DNA of 64,000 nucleotides from Microbacterium galbinum (GCF_023101185.1 NZ_CP078077.1:1-64000); one strand, 5' to 3'. Positions 1 through 12,100 are shown, numbered from the stretch's first letter. Made by a program: numbers and translations. The notes: generated from the letters alone by a model not told the origin.

Positions 1-1
1 A

Positions 2-841
2 TCCGCTCCCGCGACGTACACGGTCGCCGCCGGAGACACCCTCTTCGCCATCGCCCAGCGCCACGGCATCCCGCTCGACGCCCTCCTCTCCGCGAACGGG
101 CTCGACAGATCCTCGATCATCTATCCCGGGCAGAGCCTCTCCGTCTCCGCATCCGCCCCGGCAGCACCCGCTGCCGCGCCGGCACCGGCCCCCGCGCCGG
201 CTCCCGCCACCGCGCCCGCCACCTACACGGTCGCCGCCGGAGACACCCTCTTCGCCATCGCCCAGCGCCACGGCATCCCGCTCGACGCCCTCCTCTCCGC
301 GAACGGGCTCGACAGATCCTCGATCATCTACCCCGGCCAGAGCCTCTCCGTGGGCGCCTCGGCCCCGGCAGCGGCGCCCGCACCTGCTGCGGCTCCCGCG
401 ACCGTCGACGCCGCGCCCGCGCAGAAGTCCGCCGACCTCTCCCCCGAGCAGGCGGCCAACGCCGCACTGATCATCCGCATCGGGCGCGAACTCGGCGTCT
501 CCGATCACGGCATCGCGATCGCACTGGCGACGGGGATGGTCGAGTCCGACCTGCGCAACCTCGACTGGGGCGACCGCGATTCGCTCGGGATCTTCCAACA
601 GCGACCGAGCACCGGCTGGGGCACGCCCGAGCAGATCCGGGATGCGGAGCGCAGCACGCGCGTCTTCTACGGCGGCCCGAGCGATCCGAACGGTCGGACG
701 ACCCGAGGGCTTCTCGACGTTCCCGGCTGGGAGTCGATGGCGTTCACGGACGCCGCCCAGGCCGTGCAGATCTCGGCCTTCCCGCTCCGCTACGGACAGT
801 GGGAGACAGCGGCCCACCGTTGGCTCGCCCTGTATCAGTGA
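2..841 (+). CDS. LysM-repeat secreted protein with lysozyme-like C-terminal domain (5' truncated by window)
   Basis: The reading frame is open at the left edge, so the N-terminus and any signal peptide are missing. Two LysM units (each with the YTVAAGDTLFAIA core) are joined by Ala/Pro-rich linkers, followed by a C-terminal domain of about 130 residues with a GIFQQRPSTGWGT motif and a Trp/Tyr-rich end. LysM modules bind peptidoglycan. The C-terminal domain resembles lysozyme/transglycosylase-fold domains of actinobacterial wall proteins, where a Glu (here in VESDLRN) would be catalytic. It is probably a secreted wall-remodelling enzyme; hydrolase activity is inferred, not shown. The stop is TGA at 839-841. 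Confidence 0.75.
   Translation, partial: SAPATYTVAAGDTLFAIAQRHGIPLDALLSANGLDRSSIIYPGQSLSVSASAPAAPAAAPAPAPAPAPATAPATYTVAAGDTLFAIAQRHGIPLDALLSANGLDRSSIIYPGQSLSVGASAPAAAPAPAAAPATVDAAPAQKSADLSPEQAANAALIIRIGRELGVSDHGIAIALATGMVESDLRNLDWGDRDSLGIFQQRPSTGWGTPEQIRDAERSTRVFYGGPSDPNGRTTRGLLDVPGWESMAFTDAAQAVQISAFPLRYGQWETAAHRWLALYQ
17..351 (+). repeat. Tandem near-identical LysM-coding repeats
   Basis: Bases 17-144 and 224-351 are almost identical (a few substitutions, e.g. TATCCCGGG against TACCCCGGC), offset by 207 bp or 69 codons. Identity at the nucleotide level, not only the protein level, implies recent duplication or ongoing gene conversion. More copies may lie to the left of the window. Confidence 0.85.
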
Positions 842-908
842 CCGCGCGTTCTGAAATCGGGTTGCCCTCAGGGGTGAGGCGCTCCCCGGCCTTTCAGGCA
901 GTTCTCCA

Positions 909-914
909 TAGAAT
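909..914 (+). promoter_or_regulatory. -10 hexamer of a probable leaderless promoter for the kinase
   Basis: TAGAAT lies six bases before the GTG start at 921, and no ribosome-binding site fits between them. That places the transcription start at or next to the start codon, as in leaderless actinobacterial mRNAs. No convincing -35 box is visible. Confidence 0.45.
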
Positions 915-920
915 TCTGAC

Positions 921-2864
921 GTGACGTCCAACCAGCAAGCCGACCCCCTCATCGGGCGGCTTGTCGACGGCCGATACCGCGTGCGTGCGCGCATCGCCCG
1001 CGGCGGCATGGCCACCGTCTACGTCGCGACCGATCTGCGCCTCGAGCGCCGCATCGCTCTCAAGGTGATGCACGCGCACCTCAGCGACGATTCGGCGTTC
1101 CAGAGCCGGTTCATCCAGGAAGCCCGGTCCGCCGCTCGGCTGGCCGATCCGCACGTCGTGAACGTGTTCGATCAGGGGCAGGACGGCGAACTCGCCTACC
1201 TGGTGATGGAGTACCTTCCGGGCATCACGCTGCGCGAACTCCTCCGCGAGCAGAAGCGTCTGACGATCACGCAGACGATCACGATCATGGATGCCGTGCT
1301 GTCCGGGCTGTCCGCCGCGCACCGGGCGAACATCGTCCACCGCGACGTGAAGCCCGAGAACGTGCTCCTCGCCGAAGACGGTCGTATCAAGATCGGCGAC
1401 TTCGGGCTCGCTCGTGCGACCACTGCCAACACGGCGACGGGTCAGCAACTCCTGGGCACGATCGCGTATCTCGCTCCCGAACTCGTCACCCGGGGCACCG
1501 CCGACGCGCGCAGCGACATCTACGCCCTCGGCATCATGCTGTACGAGATGCTGGTCGGCGAGCAGCCGTACAAGGGCGAGCAGCCGATGCAGATCGCCTT
1601 CCAGCATGCGACCGAGTCGGTTCCGCGCCCCAGCGCCCGCAACCCCGGCGTGCCCGAGCAACTCGACGAACTGGTGCTGTGGGCGACCGAGAAGTCCCCC
1701 GACGAACGCCCCGACGACGCGAAGCAGATGCTCGACCGCCTGCGCGAGATCGAGCGCGAGCTCGGCGTCTCCCCCGCCGCGGCGACCACCTCGCCTCCGG
1801 TGCGATCCGCGAGCGACTCCGGGGATCTCACCAAGGTCATGCCCGCGACGGTGGCCGTCACCGATCCCGTCGCCCCCGTGCCGCAGACCGTCGACAACGC
1901 CACGCTCCTGCGGCGGCGCGCGTCGCGACGGCGCGCACGCGGCGCGTTCCTCCTCACTCTCGTCCTGCTGCTCGCGGTGCTCGCCGGCGGCGTCGGCTGG
2001 TGGTTCGGCTCCGGACCCGGCTCGCTCGTGGCGGTTCCCGGCGTCGCGGGTATGACCTACGACGAGGCGGCGGACGCACTCACCGCCGACGGCTTCTCCC
2101 CTCGACAGGAGGACCGCTTCTCGCTCGACGTCGAGCCGGGCACGGTGATCGAGACACATCCCGGTGAGGGCCAGCGCCTCGACAAGGGAGCGGTCGTGTC
2201 GGTGATCGTGTCCGCCGGACCGACTCCGCACACGGTCGAGACTCTCAACGGGCGAGCGGAGGAGGATGCGCGCGATTATCTCGCGAGCATCAACGTGAAC
2301 GTCGCGGAGACGACCGTCGTGCTCTTCTCCGATGCCGCCGAGGGCATCGTCATCAACGCCTTCGCCACCCCGCGTGCCGGCGGCGAGGCCTACGCCTGCG
2401 CTGAGGGCTGCGACCTCTTCGAGGCCGACACGATCGAGCTCTACATCTCGGCGGGCGCCTTCCCCGATGTCTCGGGGATGTCCGTCAGCGAAGCGAGTTC
2501 GACCCTGACCGAGCGTGGCCTGATCGTGGGCGAGTCGTCGTACGTCTTCAGCTCGGACGTCGATAAGGACATCGTGATCGGCGTCTCCGACCGCGCCGAA
2601 GAGGGCAACTGGCGCCCCGGTGACACCGTCCAGCTGATCGTCTCGAAGGGGCCGGAACTGTTCCCGGTTCCCGATGTGACGGGGATGACCCGTGATGAGG
2701 CCGCGCAGACCCTTCGGAATGCTGGGTTCGAACCCACATGGAACGTCATCTGGAATGCGTTCCCGAATGACTTCACGGAGGTGTCGGGGACGGACCCCGC
2801 ACCCGAGTCCGAACGCCGGAAGGGCGCTCAGGTCACTCTTCAGATCAAGAGCAGCGGTTTCTAG
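921..2864 (+). CDS. pknL: PknL-like transmembrane Ser/Thr protein kinase with PASTA repeats
   Basis: A 647-residue Hanks-type kinase. The Gly-rich loop (GRYRVRARIARGGMA) is at about 17-31, the ATP-binding Lys at 48, the HRD loop at 140-142 and DFG at 160-162. One transmembrane segment lies at about 340-362, and about four extracellular PASTA units cover about 370-647; these normally sense muropeptides or lipid II. The neighbours (class II DAHP synthase, PlsC, a FadD15-type ligase) match the pknL region of M. tuberculosis and corynebacteria, so pknL fits better than pknB, which lies with cell-wall genes. It probably phosphorylates cell-division or metabolic substrates; GarA at 14.8 kb is a plausible target. 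Start GTG at 921. Confidence 0.88.
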   Translation: MTSNQQADPLIGRLVDGRYRVRARIARGGMATVYVATDLRLERRIALKVMHAHLSDDSAFQSRFIQEARSAARLADPHVVNVFDQGQDGELAYLVMEYLPGITLRELLREQKRLTITQTITIMDAVLSGLSAAHRANIVHRDVKPENVLLAEDGRIKIGDFGLARATTANTATGQQLLGTIAYLAPELVTRGTADARSDIYALGIMLYEMLVGEQPYKGEQPMQIAFQHATESVPRPSARNPGVPEQLDELVLWATEKSPDERPDDAKQMLDRLREIERELGVSPAAATTSPPVRSASDSGDLTKVMPATVAVTDPVAPVPQTVDNATLLRRRASRRRARGAFLLTLVLLLAVLAGGVGWWFGSGPGSLVAVPGVAGMTYDEAADALTADGFSPRQEDRFSLDVEPGTVIETHPGEGQRLDKGAVVSVIVSAGPTPHTVETLNGRAEEDARDYLASINVNVAETTVVLFSDAAEGIVINAFATPRAGGEAYACAEGCDLFEADTIELYISAGAFPDVSGMSVSEASSTLTERGLIVGESSYVFSSDVDKDIVIGVSDRAEEGNWRPGDTVQLIVSKGPELFPVPDVTGMTRDEAAQTLRNAGFEPTWNVIWNAFPNDFTEVSGTDPAPESERRKGAQVTLQIKSSGF

Positions 2865-2909
2865 ATCCCCGGCCTCGGCATCCGCCGTTCCCTGGACGAA
2901 GGTACACGA

Positions 2910-2953
2910 CGACGAAGGCCGCACCACCGGAATCCGGGGTCCGGCCTTCGTCG
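2910..2953. terminator. Bidirectional hairpin terminator between convergent pknL and aroG
   Basis: An 11-bp perfect stem (CGACGAAGGCC / GGCCTTCGTCG) lies between two convergent stop codons. There is no long T-run on either side, as is common in high-GC actinobacteria. Confidence 0.7.
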
Positions 2954-2968
2954 GTCGAAGATGCGGTG

Positions 2969-4309
2969 TCAGCGCTTCTCGAGCTCCTCGGCGACGAGGA
3001 ACGCCAGCTCGAGGGACTGCATGTGGTTCAGGCGGGGGTCGCAGAGGCTCTCGTACCGGGTCGCCAGTGCGGCCTCGTCGATGTGCTCGGATCCGCCGAG
3101 GCACTCGGTCACGTCGTCGCCCGTGAGCTCGACGTGGATGCCGCCGGGGAACGTGCCGACGGCGCGGTGCGCCTCGAAGAACCCGCGCACCTCGTCGACC
3201 ACGTCGTCGAAACGACGCGTCTTGTATCCGGTCGGCGTCGTGATGCCGTTTCCGTGCATCGGGTCCGTGACCCACAGCGGGGTCGCGCCCGAGTCGCGCA
3301 CGGCCTCGAGGAGAGGCGGAAGCGCATCACGGATCTTTCCGGCGCCCATGCGCGTGATGAAAGTGAGGCGTCCCGGCTCGCGGTTCGGGTCGAGCTTGTC
3401 GATGAGCTCGAGAGCCGTCTCGGGCGTCGTCGTCGGCCCCAGCTTCACCCCGATGGGGTTGCGGATCTTCGAGAAGTAATCGACGTGCGCACCGTCGAGG
3501 TCACGCGTGCGCTCCCCGATCCAGAGGAAGTGCGCCGACGTGTTGTACGGCGTGTCGGTTCGCGAGTCGATGCGCGTCATCGGGCGCTCGTAGTCCATGA
3601 GCAGACCCTCGTGGCCCGTGAAGAACTCCACGCGCTTGAGCTCGTCGAAGTCGGCGCCGGCCGCCTCCATGAACTTGATCGCGCGATCGATCTCGGCCGC
3701 CATGCGCTCGTAACGCTGGTTCGCCGGGTTCTGCGCGAAGCCCTTGTTCCACGAGTGCACCTCGCGCAGGTCGGCGAACCCGCCCTGCGTGAACGCACGG
3801 ATGAGGTTCAGCGTCGATGCCGCCGTGTGGTACCCCTGCAACAGGCGTCCCGGGTCGGCCTGGCGCGAGCCCTCGGTGAAGTCGTAGCCGTTGACGATGT
3901 CGCCCCGGTACGCCGGCAGCGTGACATCGCCCCGGGTCTCGGAGTCGCTCGAGCGGGGCTTGGCGAACTGCCCGGCCATACGGCCCATCTTGACGATGGG
4001 CATCGAGGCGCCATACGTGAGCACGACGGCCATCTGCAGCACCGTCTTGATGCGGTTGCGGATCTGCTCGGCGGTCGCACCGGCGAACGTCTCGGCGCAG
4101 TCACCGCCCTGGAGCAGGAAGGCGCGGCCGGAAGCCGCGCGGGCGAGACGGTCGCGGAGGTTGTCGACCTCGCCGGCGAAAACCAGCGGCGGCAGGGCCG
4201 CGATCTGTCGAGAGACCTCGGCGACGCGCTCGGCGTCGGGCCACTGCGGCTGCTGCTTGATCGGGAGCGAGCGCCACGCGTCCAGGGCGTCGATATCGTG
4301 CGGGAGCAT
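2969..4309 (-). CDS. aroG: Class II 3-deoxy-7-phosphoheptulonate (DAHP) synthase
   Basis: A 446-residue protein of the plant-type (class II) DAHP synthase family, which condenses phosphoenolpyruvate and erythrose 4-phosphate in the first step of the shikimate pathway. Visible family hallmarks are LLQGGDCAETF, the KMGRMAGQFAKPRS region, NKGFAQNP, HEGLLMDYE, WIGERTRDLDGAHVDY and the metal-ligand region DPMHGNG. Length is close to the roughly 460 of M. tuberculosis AroG. It lies 37 bp downstream of the PlsC-type gene on the same strand, so the two are probably co-transcribed. Confidence 0.95.
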   Translation of the reverse strand: MLPHDIDALDAWRSLPIKQQPQWPDAERVAEVSRQIAALPPLVFAGEVDNLRDRLARAASGRAFLLQGGDCAETFAGATAEQIRNRIKTVLQMAVVLTYGASMPIVKMGRMAGQFAKPRSSDSETRGDVTLPAYRGDIVNGYDFTEGSRQADPGRLLQGYHTAASTLNLIRAFTQGGFADLREVHSWNKGFAQNPANQRYERMAAEIDRAIKFMEAAGADFDELKRVEFFTGHEGLLMDYERPMTRIDSRTDTPYNTSAHFLWIGERTRDLDGAHVDYFSKIRNPIGVKLGPTTTPETALELIDKLDPNREPGRLTFITRMGAGKIRDALPPLLEAVRDSGATPLWVTDPMHGNGITTPTGYKTRRFDDVVDEVRGFFEAHRAVGTFPGGIHVELTGDDVTECLGGSEHIDEAALATRYESLCDPRLNHMQSLELAFLVAEELEKR

Positions 4310-4346
4310 CCTCCCAGCCTAGTGGTCCTGCGGCGCGTCGTCGGCG

Positions 4347-5045
4347 TCAGGAACGTCGTGTGACGCGGACCGGAAGACGGTCCTTCACGGTCGACGCGTA
4401 GACGTCCTCGTACTTCTGCTCCCCGAGCCGCTGCAGCGCGACCATGATCTCGTCGGTGACGGAACGGAGGATGTACCGATCGTTCTCCATCCCCGCGTAG
4501 CGCGAGAAATCGAGCGGCTCGCCGATCACGATTCCGACGCGCACGATCCGTGGCAGCCTCTGCCCGATCGGCATCGCCGTATCGGTGTCGACCATGATCA
4601 CGGGCACGACGGGAACCTTCGCCTCCAGCGCCATCCGCGCGATGCCGGTGCGTCCGCGGTAGAGCGTTCCGTCGGGGCTGCGCGTGCCCTCGGGATAGAT
4701 GCCGAGCAGGTCTCCCCCGCCGAGCACCTGGAGCCCCGTGTTCAGTGACGCCTCGGAGGCCTTGCCACCCGACCGGTCGATCGGGATCTGTCCGGTGGCG
4801 CTCATGAAGAACTTGGTCGCCCATCCCTTGAGACCGCGCCCGGTGAAGTAGTCGCTCTTCGCGAGGAACGACATCTTCCGGTCGATGACCAGGGGCAGGA
4901 AGATCGAGTCGGCGAAGGAGAGGTGGTTGCTGGCGAGGATCGCCGCACCGCTCGCGGGCACGTTCTTGCGGCCCACGATCCAGGGACGGAAGATCGCCTT
5001 GACCACGGGGCCGATCACGACGTACTTCATCAGCCAGTAGAACAC
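4347..5045 (-). CDS. 1-acyl-sn-glycerol-3-phosphate acyltransferase (PlsC family)
   Basis: A membrane-associated acyltransferase that esterifies lysophosphatidic acid or a related acceptor in phospholipid synthesis. It has the catalytic NHLSFAD motif (HX4D), the substrate-binding FPEGTRS-type motif (here YPEGTRS) and an N-terminal hydrophobic stretch (FYWLMKYVVIGPVVKAIF). I chose the GTG at 5045 because homologous proteins begin at FYWLMKY; an upstream in-frame start at 5123 would add 26 unlikely residues and run into the divergent ligase promoter. It lies next to aroG, as in the mycobacterial pknL-fadD15 region. Confidence 0.85.
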   Translation of the reverse strand: MFYWLMKYVVIGPVVKAIFRPWIVGRKNVPASGAAILASNHLSFADSIFLPLVIDRKMSFLAKSDYFTGRGLKGWATKFFMSATGQIPIDRSGGKASEASLNTGLQVLGGGDLLGIYPEGTRSPDGTLYRGRTGIARMALEAKVPVVPVIMVDTDTAMPIGQRLPRIVRVGIVIGEPLDFSRYAGMENDRYILRSVTDEIMVALQRLGEQKYEDVYASTVKDRLPVRVTRRS

Positions 5046-5195
5046 CGTCGTGAGTCTAGCGCCGTGATCGCTCTCCGCCGGAAACTTCCCAGGAACAAGC
5101 CTCGGGAAGCGACCCAGTTCCACCAGGTGTGCGACCCGGTGTCATGCCCTAGACTCGGGAGGAACCCGTACCCGACCGGTACCGAAGGAGCTGCC

Positions 5196-7028
5196 GTGGT
5201 CCAGTTTGAAGTTCCCGCCGTCGTCCCCGCCGACCCCGACGCGAACGTCGCCGACCTCCTGGTCGAACGCGTCCGCGCCACTCCCGACCGCGCTCTGTTC
5301 GCCGTCCCCGACCGGGACGGATGGCGCGACATCTCGGCCGCCGACTTCCAGACCGCCGTGATCGCGCTGGCGAAGGGCTTCGCCGCCGCCGGCATCCAGC
5401 CCGGCGAGAAGGTCGGCTTCCTCGCCCGGACCACGTACGAGTGGACGCTCGTCGACTTCGCCCTCTTCTACGCCGGCGCCGTGATGGTGCCGATCTACGA
5501 GACGAGCTCGCCGTCGCAGATCCAGTGGATCCTCGAGGACTCCGGAGCGATCGCCCTGATCGTCGAGTCGCCCGAGCACTTCGCCCGCGTCGACGAGGTG
5601 CGCGGCGACCTCCCGCTCATCCGCGAGGTCTGGCAGCTGCACCTCGGCGCCATCGACACCCTCACCGCCCAGGGCGCGTCGGTCGAGGATGCCGAGATCG
5701 AACGTCGCCGGTCGCTCGCCGTGGGTTCGGACATCGCGACCCTCATCTACACCTCGGGCTCGACGGGTCGCCCCAAGGGTTGCGTCCTCACCCACTCCAA
5801 CTTCGTCGAGCTCTCACGCAACTCCGCCAAGGCGCTGGACGAGGTCGTGCAGGTGCCGGGCGCCTCGACACTCCTCTTCATCACCACCGCTCACGTGTTC
5901 GCGCGATTCATCTCGATCCTCGACATCCACGCCGGCGTGCGCACGGGTCACCAGCCCGACACCCGCCAGCTCCTTCCGGCGCTCGGGTCGTTCAAGCCGA
6001 CCTTCCTGCTCGCGGTCCCCCGCGTGTTCGAGAAGGTCTACAACTCCGCCGAGCAGAAGGCCGAGGCCGGCGGCAAGGGCAAGATCTTCCGCGCGGCCGC
6101 CGATGTGGCGATCGAGCACTCCAAGCTCGTCGAAGAGGGCAAGAAGATCCCCTTCGGCACGAAGCTCAAGTTCGCCCTGTTCAACAAGCTCGTCTACAGC
6201 AAGCTGCGCGAGGCGATGGGTGGCAACGTCGCCTACGCCGTCTCGGGCTCCGCCCCGCTCGGGCCGCGCCTCGGGCACTTCTTCCACAGCCTCGGCGTCG
6301 TCATCCTCGAGGGCTACGGCCTCACCGAGACGACCGCCCCCGCGACCGTGAACCTCGCGGACAAGTCGAAGATCGGCACGGTCGGCCCGGCGCTCCCCGG
6401 GGTGGGCGTCCGCCTGGCCGACGACGGCGAGATCGAGGTCCGTGGGATCAACGTGTTCAAGGAGTACTGGAACAACCCGGAGGCGACGGCCGAGGCGTTC
6501 AGCGAGGGCGGCTGGTTCCGTACCGGCGACATCGGCAGCTTCGACTCCGAGGGCTTCCTCACCATCACGGGTCGCAAGAAGGAGATCATCGTCACCGCCG
6601 GCGGCAAGAACGTCGCCCCGGCGGCCCTCGAGGACCCGATCCGCGCGAACCCGATCATCGGTCAGGTCGTCGTCGTCGGCGACCAGAAGCCGTTCATCTC
6701 GGCGCTCGTCACACTCGACTCGGAGATGCTGCCGACGTGGCTCGCCAACAACGGCCTCGCCGCTGACATGACGCTCGCGGATGCCGCGAAGAACGATGCC
6801 GTGCGTGCCGAGATCCAGCGAGCGGTCGATGCCGCCAACGCCCGTGTCTCCCGCGCGGAGTCGATCCGCAAGTTCACCGTGCTGGAGTCGGAGTGGACCG
6901 AGGCATCCGGCCACCTCACCCCGAAGCTCTCGATCAAGCGGAACGTGATCATGAACGACTTCGCGGACGAGATCTCGGCGATCTACGACGAGCCGGTGTC
7001 GACGACGAACGTCGCGATCGGCGGCTGA
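5196..7028 (+). CDS. fadD15: Long-chain acyl-CoA synthetase (FadD15-like, AMP-forming)
   Basis: A 610-residue adenylate-forming enzyme that activates fatty acids to acyl-CoA by way of acyl-AMP. The P-loop YTSGSTGRPKG lies at about residue 184, then GYGLTETT, the adenylate-binding TGDIGSFDSEGFLTI and the hinge GRKKEIIVTAGGKNVAP. The start is a GTG at 5196 preceded by GGAG. The N-terminal layout and the neighbours (divergent PlsC, aroG, pknL) match mycobacterial fadD15. Substrate chain length cannot be read from sequence. Confidence 0.9.
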   Translation: MVQFEVPAVVPADPDANVADLLVERVRATPDRALFAVPDRDGWRDISAADFQTAVIALAKGFAAAGIQPGEKVGFLARTTYEWTLVDFALFYAGAVMVPIYETSSPSQIQWILEDSGAIALIVESPEHFARVDEVRGDLPLIREVWQLHLGAIDTLTAQGASVEDAEIERRRSLAVGSDIATLIYTSGSTGRPKGCVLTHSNFVELSRNSAKALDEVVQVPGASTLLFITTAHVFARFISILDIHAGVRTGHQPDTRQLLPALGSFKPTFLLAVPRVFEKVYNSAEQKAEAGGKGKIFRAAADVAIEHSKLVEEGKKIPFGTKLKFALFNKLVYSKLREAMGGNVAYAVSGSAPLGPRLGHFFHSLGVVILEGYGLTETTAPATVNLADKSKIGTVGPALPGVGVRLADDGEIEVRGINVFKEYWNNPEATAEAFSEGGWFRTGDIGSFDSEGFLTITGRKKEIIVTAGGKNVAPAALEDPIRANPIIGQVVVVGDQKPFISALVTLDSEMLPTWLANNGLAADMTLADAAKNDAVRAEIQRAVDAANARVSRAESIRKFTVLESEWTEASGHLTPKLSIKRNVIMNDFADEISAIYDEPVSTTNVAIGG

Positions 7029-7060
7029 GCTCTCCCGAGATCGCCCCTCCGGAACCGGAG

Positions 7061-7089
7061 AGCCCTCTGCGCACGTCGCGCAGAGGGCT
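7061..7089 (+). terminator. Intrinsic terminator after fadD15
   Basis: AGCCCTCTGCGC pairs with GCGCAGAGGGCT around a short loop, and the hairpin is followed by TTTCTCG. It lies between convergent fadD15 and def. Confidence 0.8.
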
Positions 7090-7117
7090 TTCTCGTTCGG
7101 AGAAGGAGGTACCGGCG

Positions 7118-7605
7118 TCAGAACCAGTCGCTCTCGCGCACCTGGCGCATCGCCGTGCGCCGCGTCTCGGGATCGAGACGCGAGAGGTAGAGCTTGCCGT
7201 CGAGGTGGTCGGTCTCGTGCTGCAGAGCCTGCGCGAGCAGTCCCTCTCCTTCGAGCACGACCGGCGCGCCGTCGAGATCGATGCCCTCGACGCGAGCCCA
7301 GGGGTACCGCAGCGCGTCGTGCCAGAGGCCCGGCACCGACAGGCACCCCTCCCCCGTGGGCACGGGCTCTCCGCGCACCTCGGTGAGGACGGGGTTGATC
7401 ACGTAGCCGATGTCGCCGTCGATGTTGTAGCTGAACGCCCGCAGCGCGACACCGATCTGCGGCGCCGCGACGCCCGCGCGCCCGGGCAGTTCCACGGTCT
7501 CGACGAGGTCGGTCACGAGAGCGCGGACACCGTCGTCGATCTCGTCGATCGGTGCGCACACGGTGCGCAGCACGGGATCGCCGAAGATCCGGATTTCACG
7601 GACGG

Positions 7606-7609
<4 letters not shown>
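7118..7609 (-). CDS. def: Peptide deformylase
   Basis: A 163-residue metalloenzyme that removes the N-formyl group from nascent proteins. All three family motifs are present: [13 protein letters not shown] (Cys metal ligand) and QHETDHLDG (two His ligands and catalytic Glu; Thr replaces the usual Ile/Tyr/Leu). The start overlaps the stop of the MinD-like gene upstream (ATGA), so the two are translationally coupled. Confidence 0.95.
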
Positions 7610-9039
<1,430 letters not shown>

Positions 9040-9104
9040 TGTCTCGCTCCAAGCATGCGCAGGCGAGGGCGCGCCGCATCGTGCGCTGCCCCCGCCGGAC
9101 AAGG

Positions 9105-12100
9105 TTAGTGCGCGGGACGGATGACGACCAAAAGATCGCCGGCGTCAACCTGCTGCGTCGACGAGATCGCGTGGCGCTCGACGACACCGTCGACGGGCGC
9201 CGTGATCGCTGCCTCCATCTTCATCGCCTCGATCGACGCGACGGGCTCACCGGCTCGGACCGTAGCCCCGATCTCGGCCTTCAGGGTGACGACTCCCGAG
9301 AACGGAGCGGCGACCTGACCGGGAACGGAGGTGTCGGCCTTCTCGACATCGTGGGCGTCGACGGTGATCGCGCGATCTCGCACGAACACCGGTCGGAGCT
9401 GGCCGTTGAGAGTCGTCATCACGGTGCGGATGCCGCGGTCATCGGCGTCGCCGATCGCCTCGAGTCCGACGTACAGCTGCACTCCGCGGTCGATCTCGAC
9501 CAGGTGCTCCTGCCCCGCGACGAGGCCGTACAGGTAGTCGCTGGTGTCGAGCACCGACAGATCGCCGAAGAGCTCGCGCATCTGGCTGAACTCCTGCATC
9601 GGCGCCGGGAAGAGCAGGGTGTTCAGACGCGCCCGCCGCGTCGCGCTGTCGCCCGCGAGGGCCGACTCGTCGTCGGCCGTGAGGTCGGTCAACCCGACGC
9701 GGACCGTGCGTCCCGCGAGCACCTTCGATCGGAACGGCTCCGGCCACCCGCCCGGCAGGTCGCCGAGCTCGCCCGCCATGAAGCCGACGACCGAGTCCGG
9801 CACGTCGTACTTCTCGGGGTTCGCCTCGAAATCGGCCGGGTCGGCCTTCACCGCGGCGAGGTGCAGGGCGAGATCGCCGACCACCTTCGACGAGGGCGTG
9901 ACCTTCGGCACGCGACCGAGGATCCGGTCGGCGGCGGCGTACATGTCCTCGATCAGCTCGAAGTCGTCGGCGAGGCCGAGCGCCTTGGCCTGCTGACGCA
10001 GATTCGAGAGCTGACCACCCGGGATCTCGTGGTGGTATACGCGCCCCGTGGGCCCCGGGAGACCCGACTCGAACGGCGCGTACTGGTGCCGTACGGCCTC
10101 CCAGTACGGCTCGAGATCCGAGACGCCCGCGAGATCGATGCCGCTGTCGCGGTCGGTGTGCGCGAGCGCGGCGACCAGCGCCGACAGCGAGGGCTGGCTC
10201 GTCGTGCCCGACAGCGGAGCGGATGCGGCATCCACCGCGTCGACACCGGCGGCGCTGGCGGCCAGGAGCGTGGCGAGTTGCCCGCCCGGGGTGTCGTGCG
10301 TGTGCAGGTGCACCGGGAGATCGAAGCGCTCTCGCAGCGCGGAGACGAGTTTCGCGGCGGCTGCCGGACGCAGCAGGCCCGCCATGTCCTTGATGGCGAT
10401 GATGTGCGCCCCGGCATCGACGATCTTCTCGGCGAGGCCGAGGTAGTAGTCGAGCGTGTAGAGGTCCTCGGCCGGATTCAACAGGTCGCCCGTGTAGCAG
10501 AGCGCGACCTCCGCGACCGCCGTTCCGGTGCGCCGGACCGCCGCGATCGCCGGACGCATCTGCTCGACATCGTTGAGGGCGTCGAAGATGCGGAAGATGT
10601 CGACACCGCTCGCGGCGGCCTCGGCCACGAAGGCATCGGTGACGGCCGTCGGGTACGGCGTGTAGCCGACCGTGTTCCGCCCGCGGAGAAGCATCTGGAT
10701 CGCCACGTTCGGGAGTTCCGCACGCAGCTTGTCGAGGCGCTCCCAGGGGTCCTCGCCCAGGAACCGGAGCGCGACGTCGTAGGTCGCCCCGCCCCATGCC
10801 TCGACCGAGAGCAGGCCCGGTGTCAGTCGAGCGACGTAGGGAGCGGCCGCGACGAGGTCCTTCGTGCGCACGCGCGTGGCGAGCAGCGACTGATGCGCAT
10901 CGCGGAAGGTGGTCTCGGTGATCGCCAGCGCGCTCTGCGCGCGCAGTTCGGCCGCGAACCCTTCCGGTCCGAGTTCGAGGAGGCGCTGACGCGAGCCGGG
11001 CACCGGCTCGGCGGTGAGGTCGATCGCCGGCAGCTTCGTGCGGGGATCGACGGCTCCCGGGTGCGCACCGTTCGGCTTGTTGACGGTAACGTCGACCAGC
11101 CAGTTGAGGATCTTGGTGCCGCGGTCCTTCGACACCCGTCCGCGCAGCAGTTCGGGACGCTCGTCGATGAACGAGGTGCTGAGGTCACCGGCGACGAAGG
11201 CGTCGTCGTCGAGCAGCGCCTGCAGGAACGGGATGTTCGTCGAGACGCCGCGGATGCGGAACTCCGCCAGCGCACGACGCGCACGAGCGACCGCCGCGGG
11301 GAAGTCGCGCCCGCGGCAGGTCAGCTTCGACAGCATCGAATCGAAGTGGGGGCTGATCTGCGCTCCCTGGTGCACCGTTCCGCCGTCGAGACGGATGCCG
11401 GCGCCGCCGGGCGATCGGTACGTCGTGATCTTCCCCGTGTCCGGGCGGAAGCCCTGCGTGGGATCCTCGGTCGTGATCCGGCACTGGAGGGCCGCACCCC
11501 GCAGCTGCAGGTTCTGCTGCTGCAGGCCGAGCTCCGCCAGCGTCTGACCGGAGGCGATGCGCATCTGGCTCTGGACGAGGTCGACATCGGTGACCTCTTC
11601 GGTGACCGTGTGCTCGACCTGGATCCGCGGGTTCATCTCGATGAAGACGACCTCACCCGCCCGCTCACCCGCGGTCTCGAGCAGGAACTCGACCGTGCCG
11701 GCGTTCTCGTACCCGATCGACCGTGCGAAGGCGACGGCGTATCCGTGCAGGGCGGTGCGGATGCCGTCGTCGAGGTTCGGCGCCGGGGCGATCTCGACGA
11801 CCTTCTGATGACGGCGCTGCACCGAGCAGTCGCGCTCGAAGAGGTGCACCGTCTCACCGGTCTTGTCGGCGAGGATCTGCACCTCGATGTGACGGGGACG
11901 CACCACGGCCTGCTCGAGGAACATCCGCGGGTCGCCGAAGGCGCTGTCCGCTTCGCGCATCGCCTCGGCGAGTGCGGGGGCGAGCTCGGCGGCGCTCTCG
12001 ACGCGACGCATTCCGCGCCCTCCACCGCCGGCCACGGCCTTCGCGAAGAGGGGGAAACCGATATCGGCGGCCTGCGACACCAGCGCCTCGACGTCGGCGG

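Noticed and set aside
894..3275. A 793-codon minus-strand frame opposite pknL
   Set aside because: Arg/His/Gly-rich composition typical of the antisense shadow of high-GC genes; pknL has clear kinase motifs.
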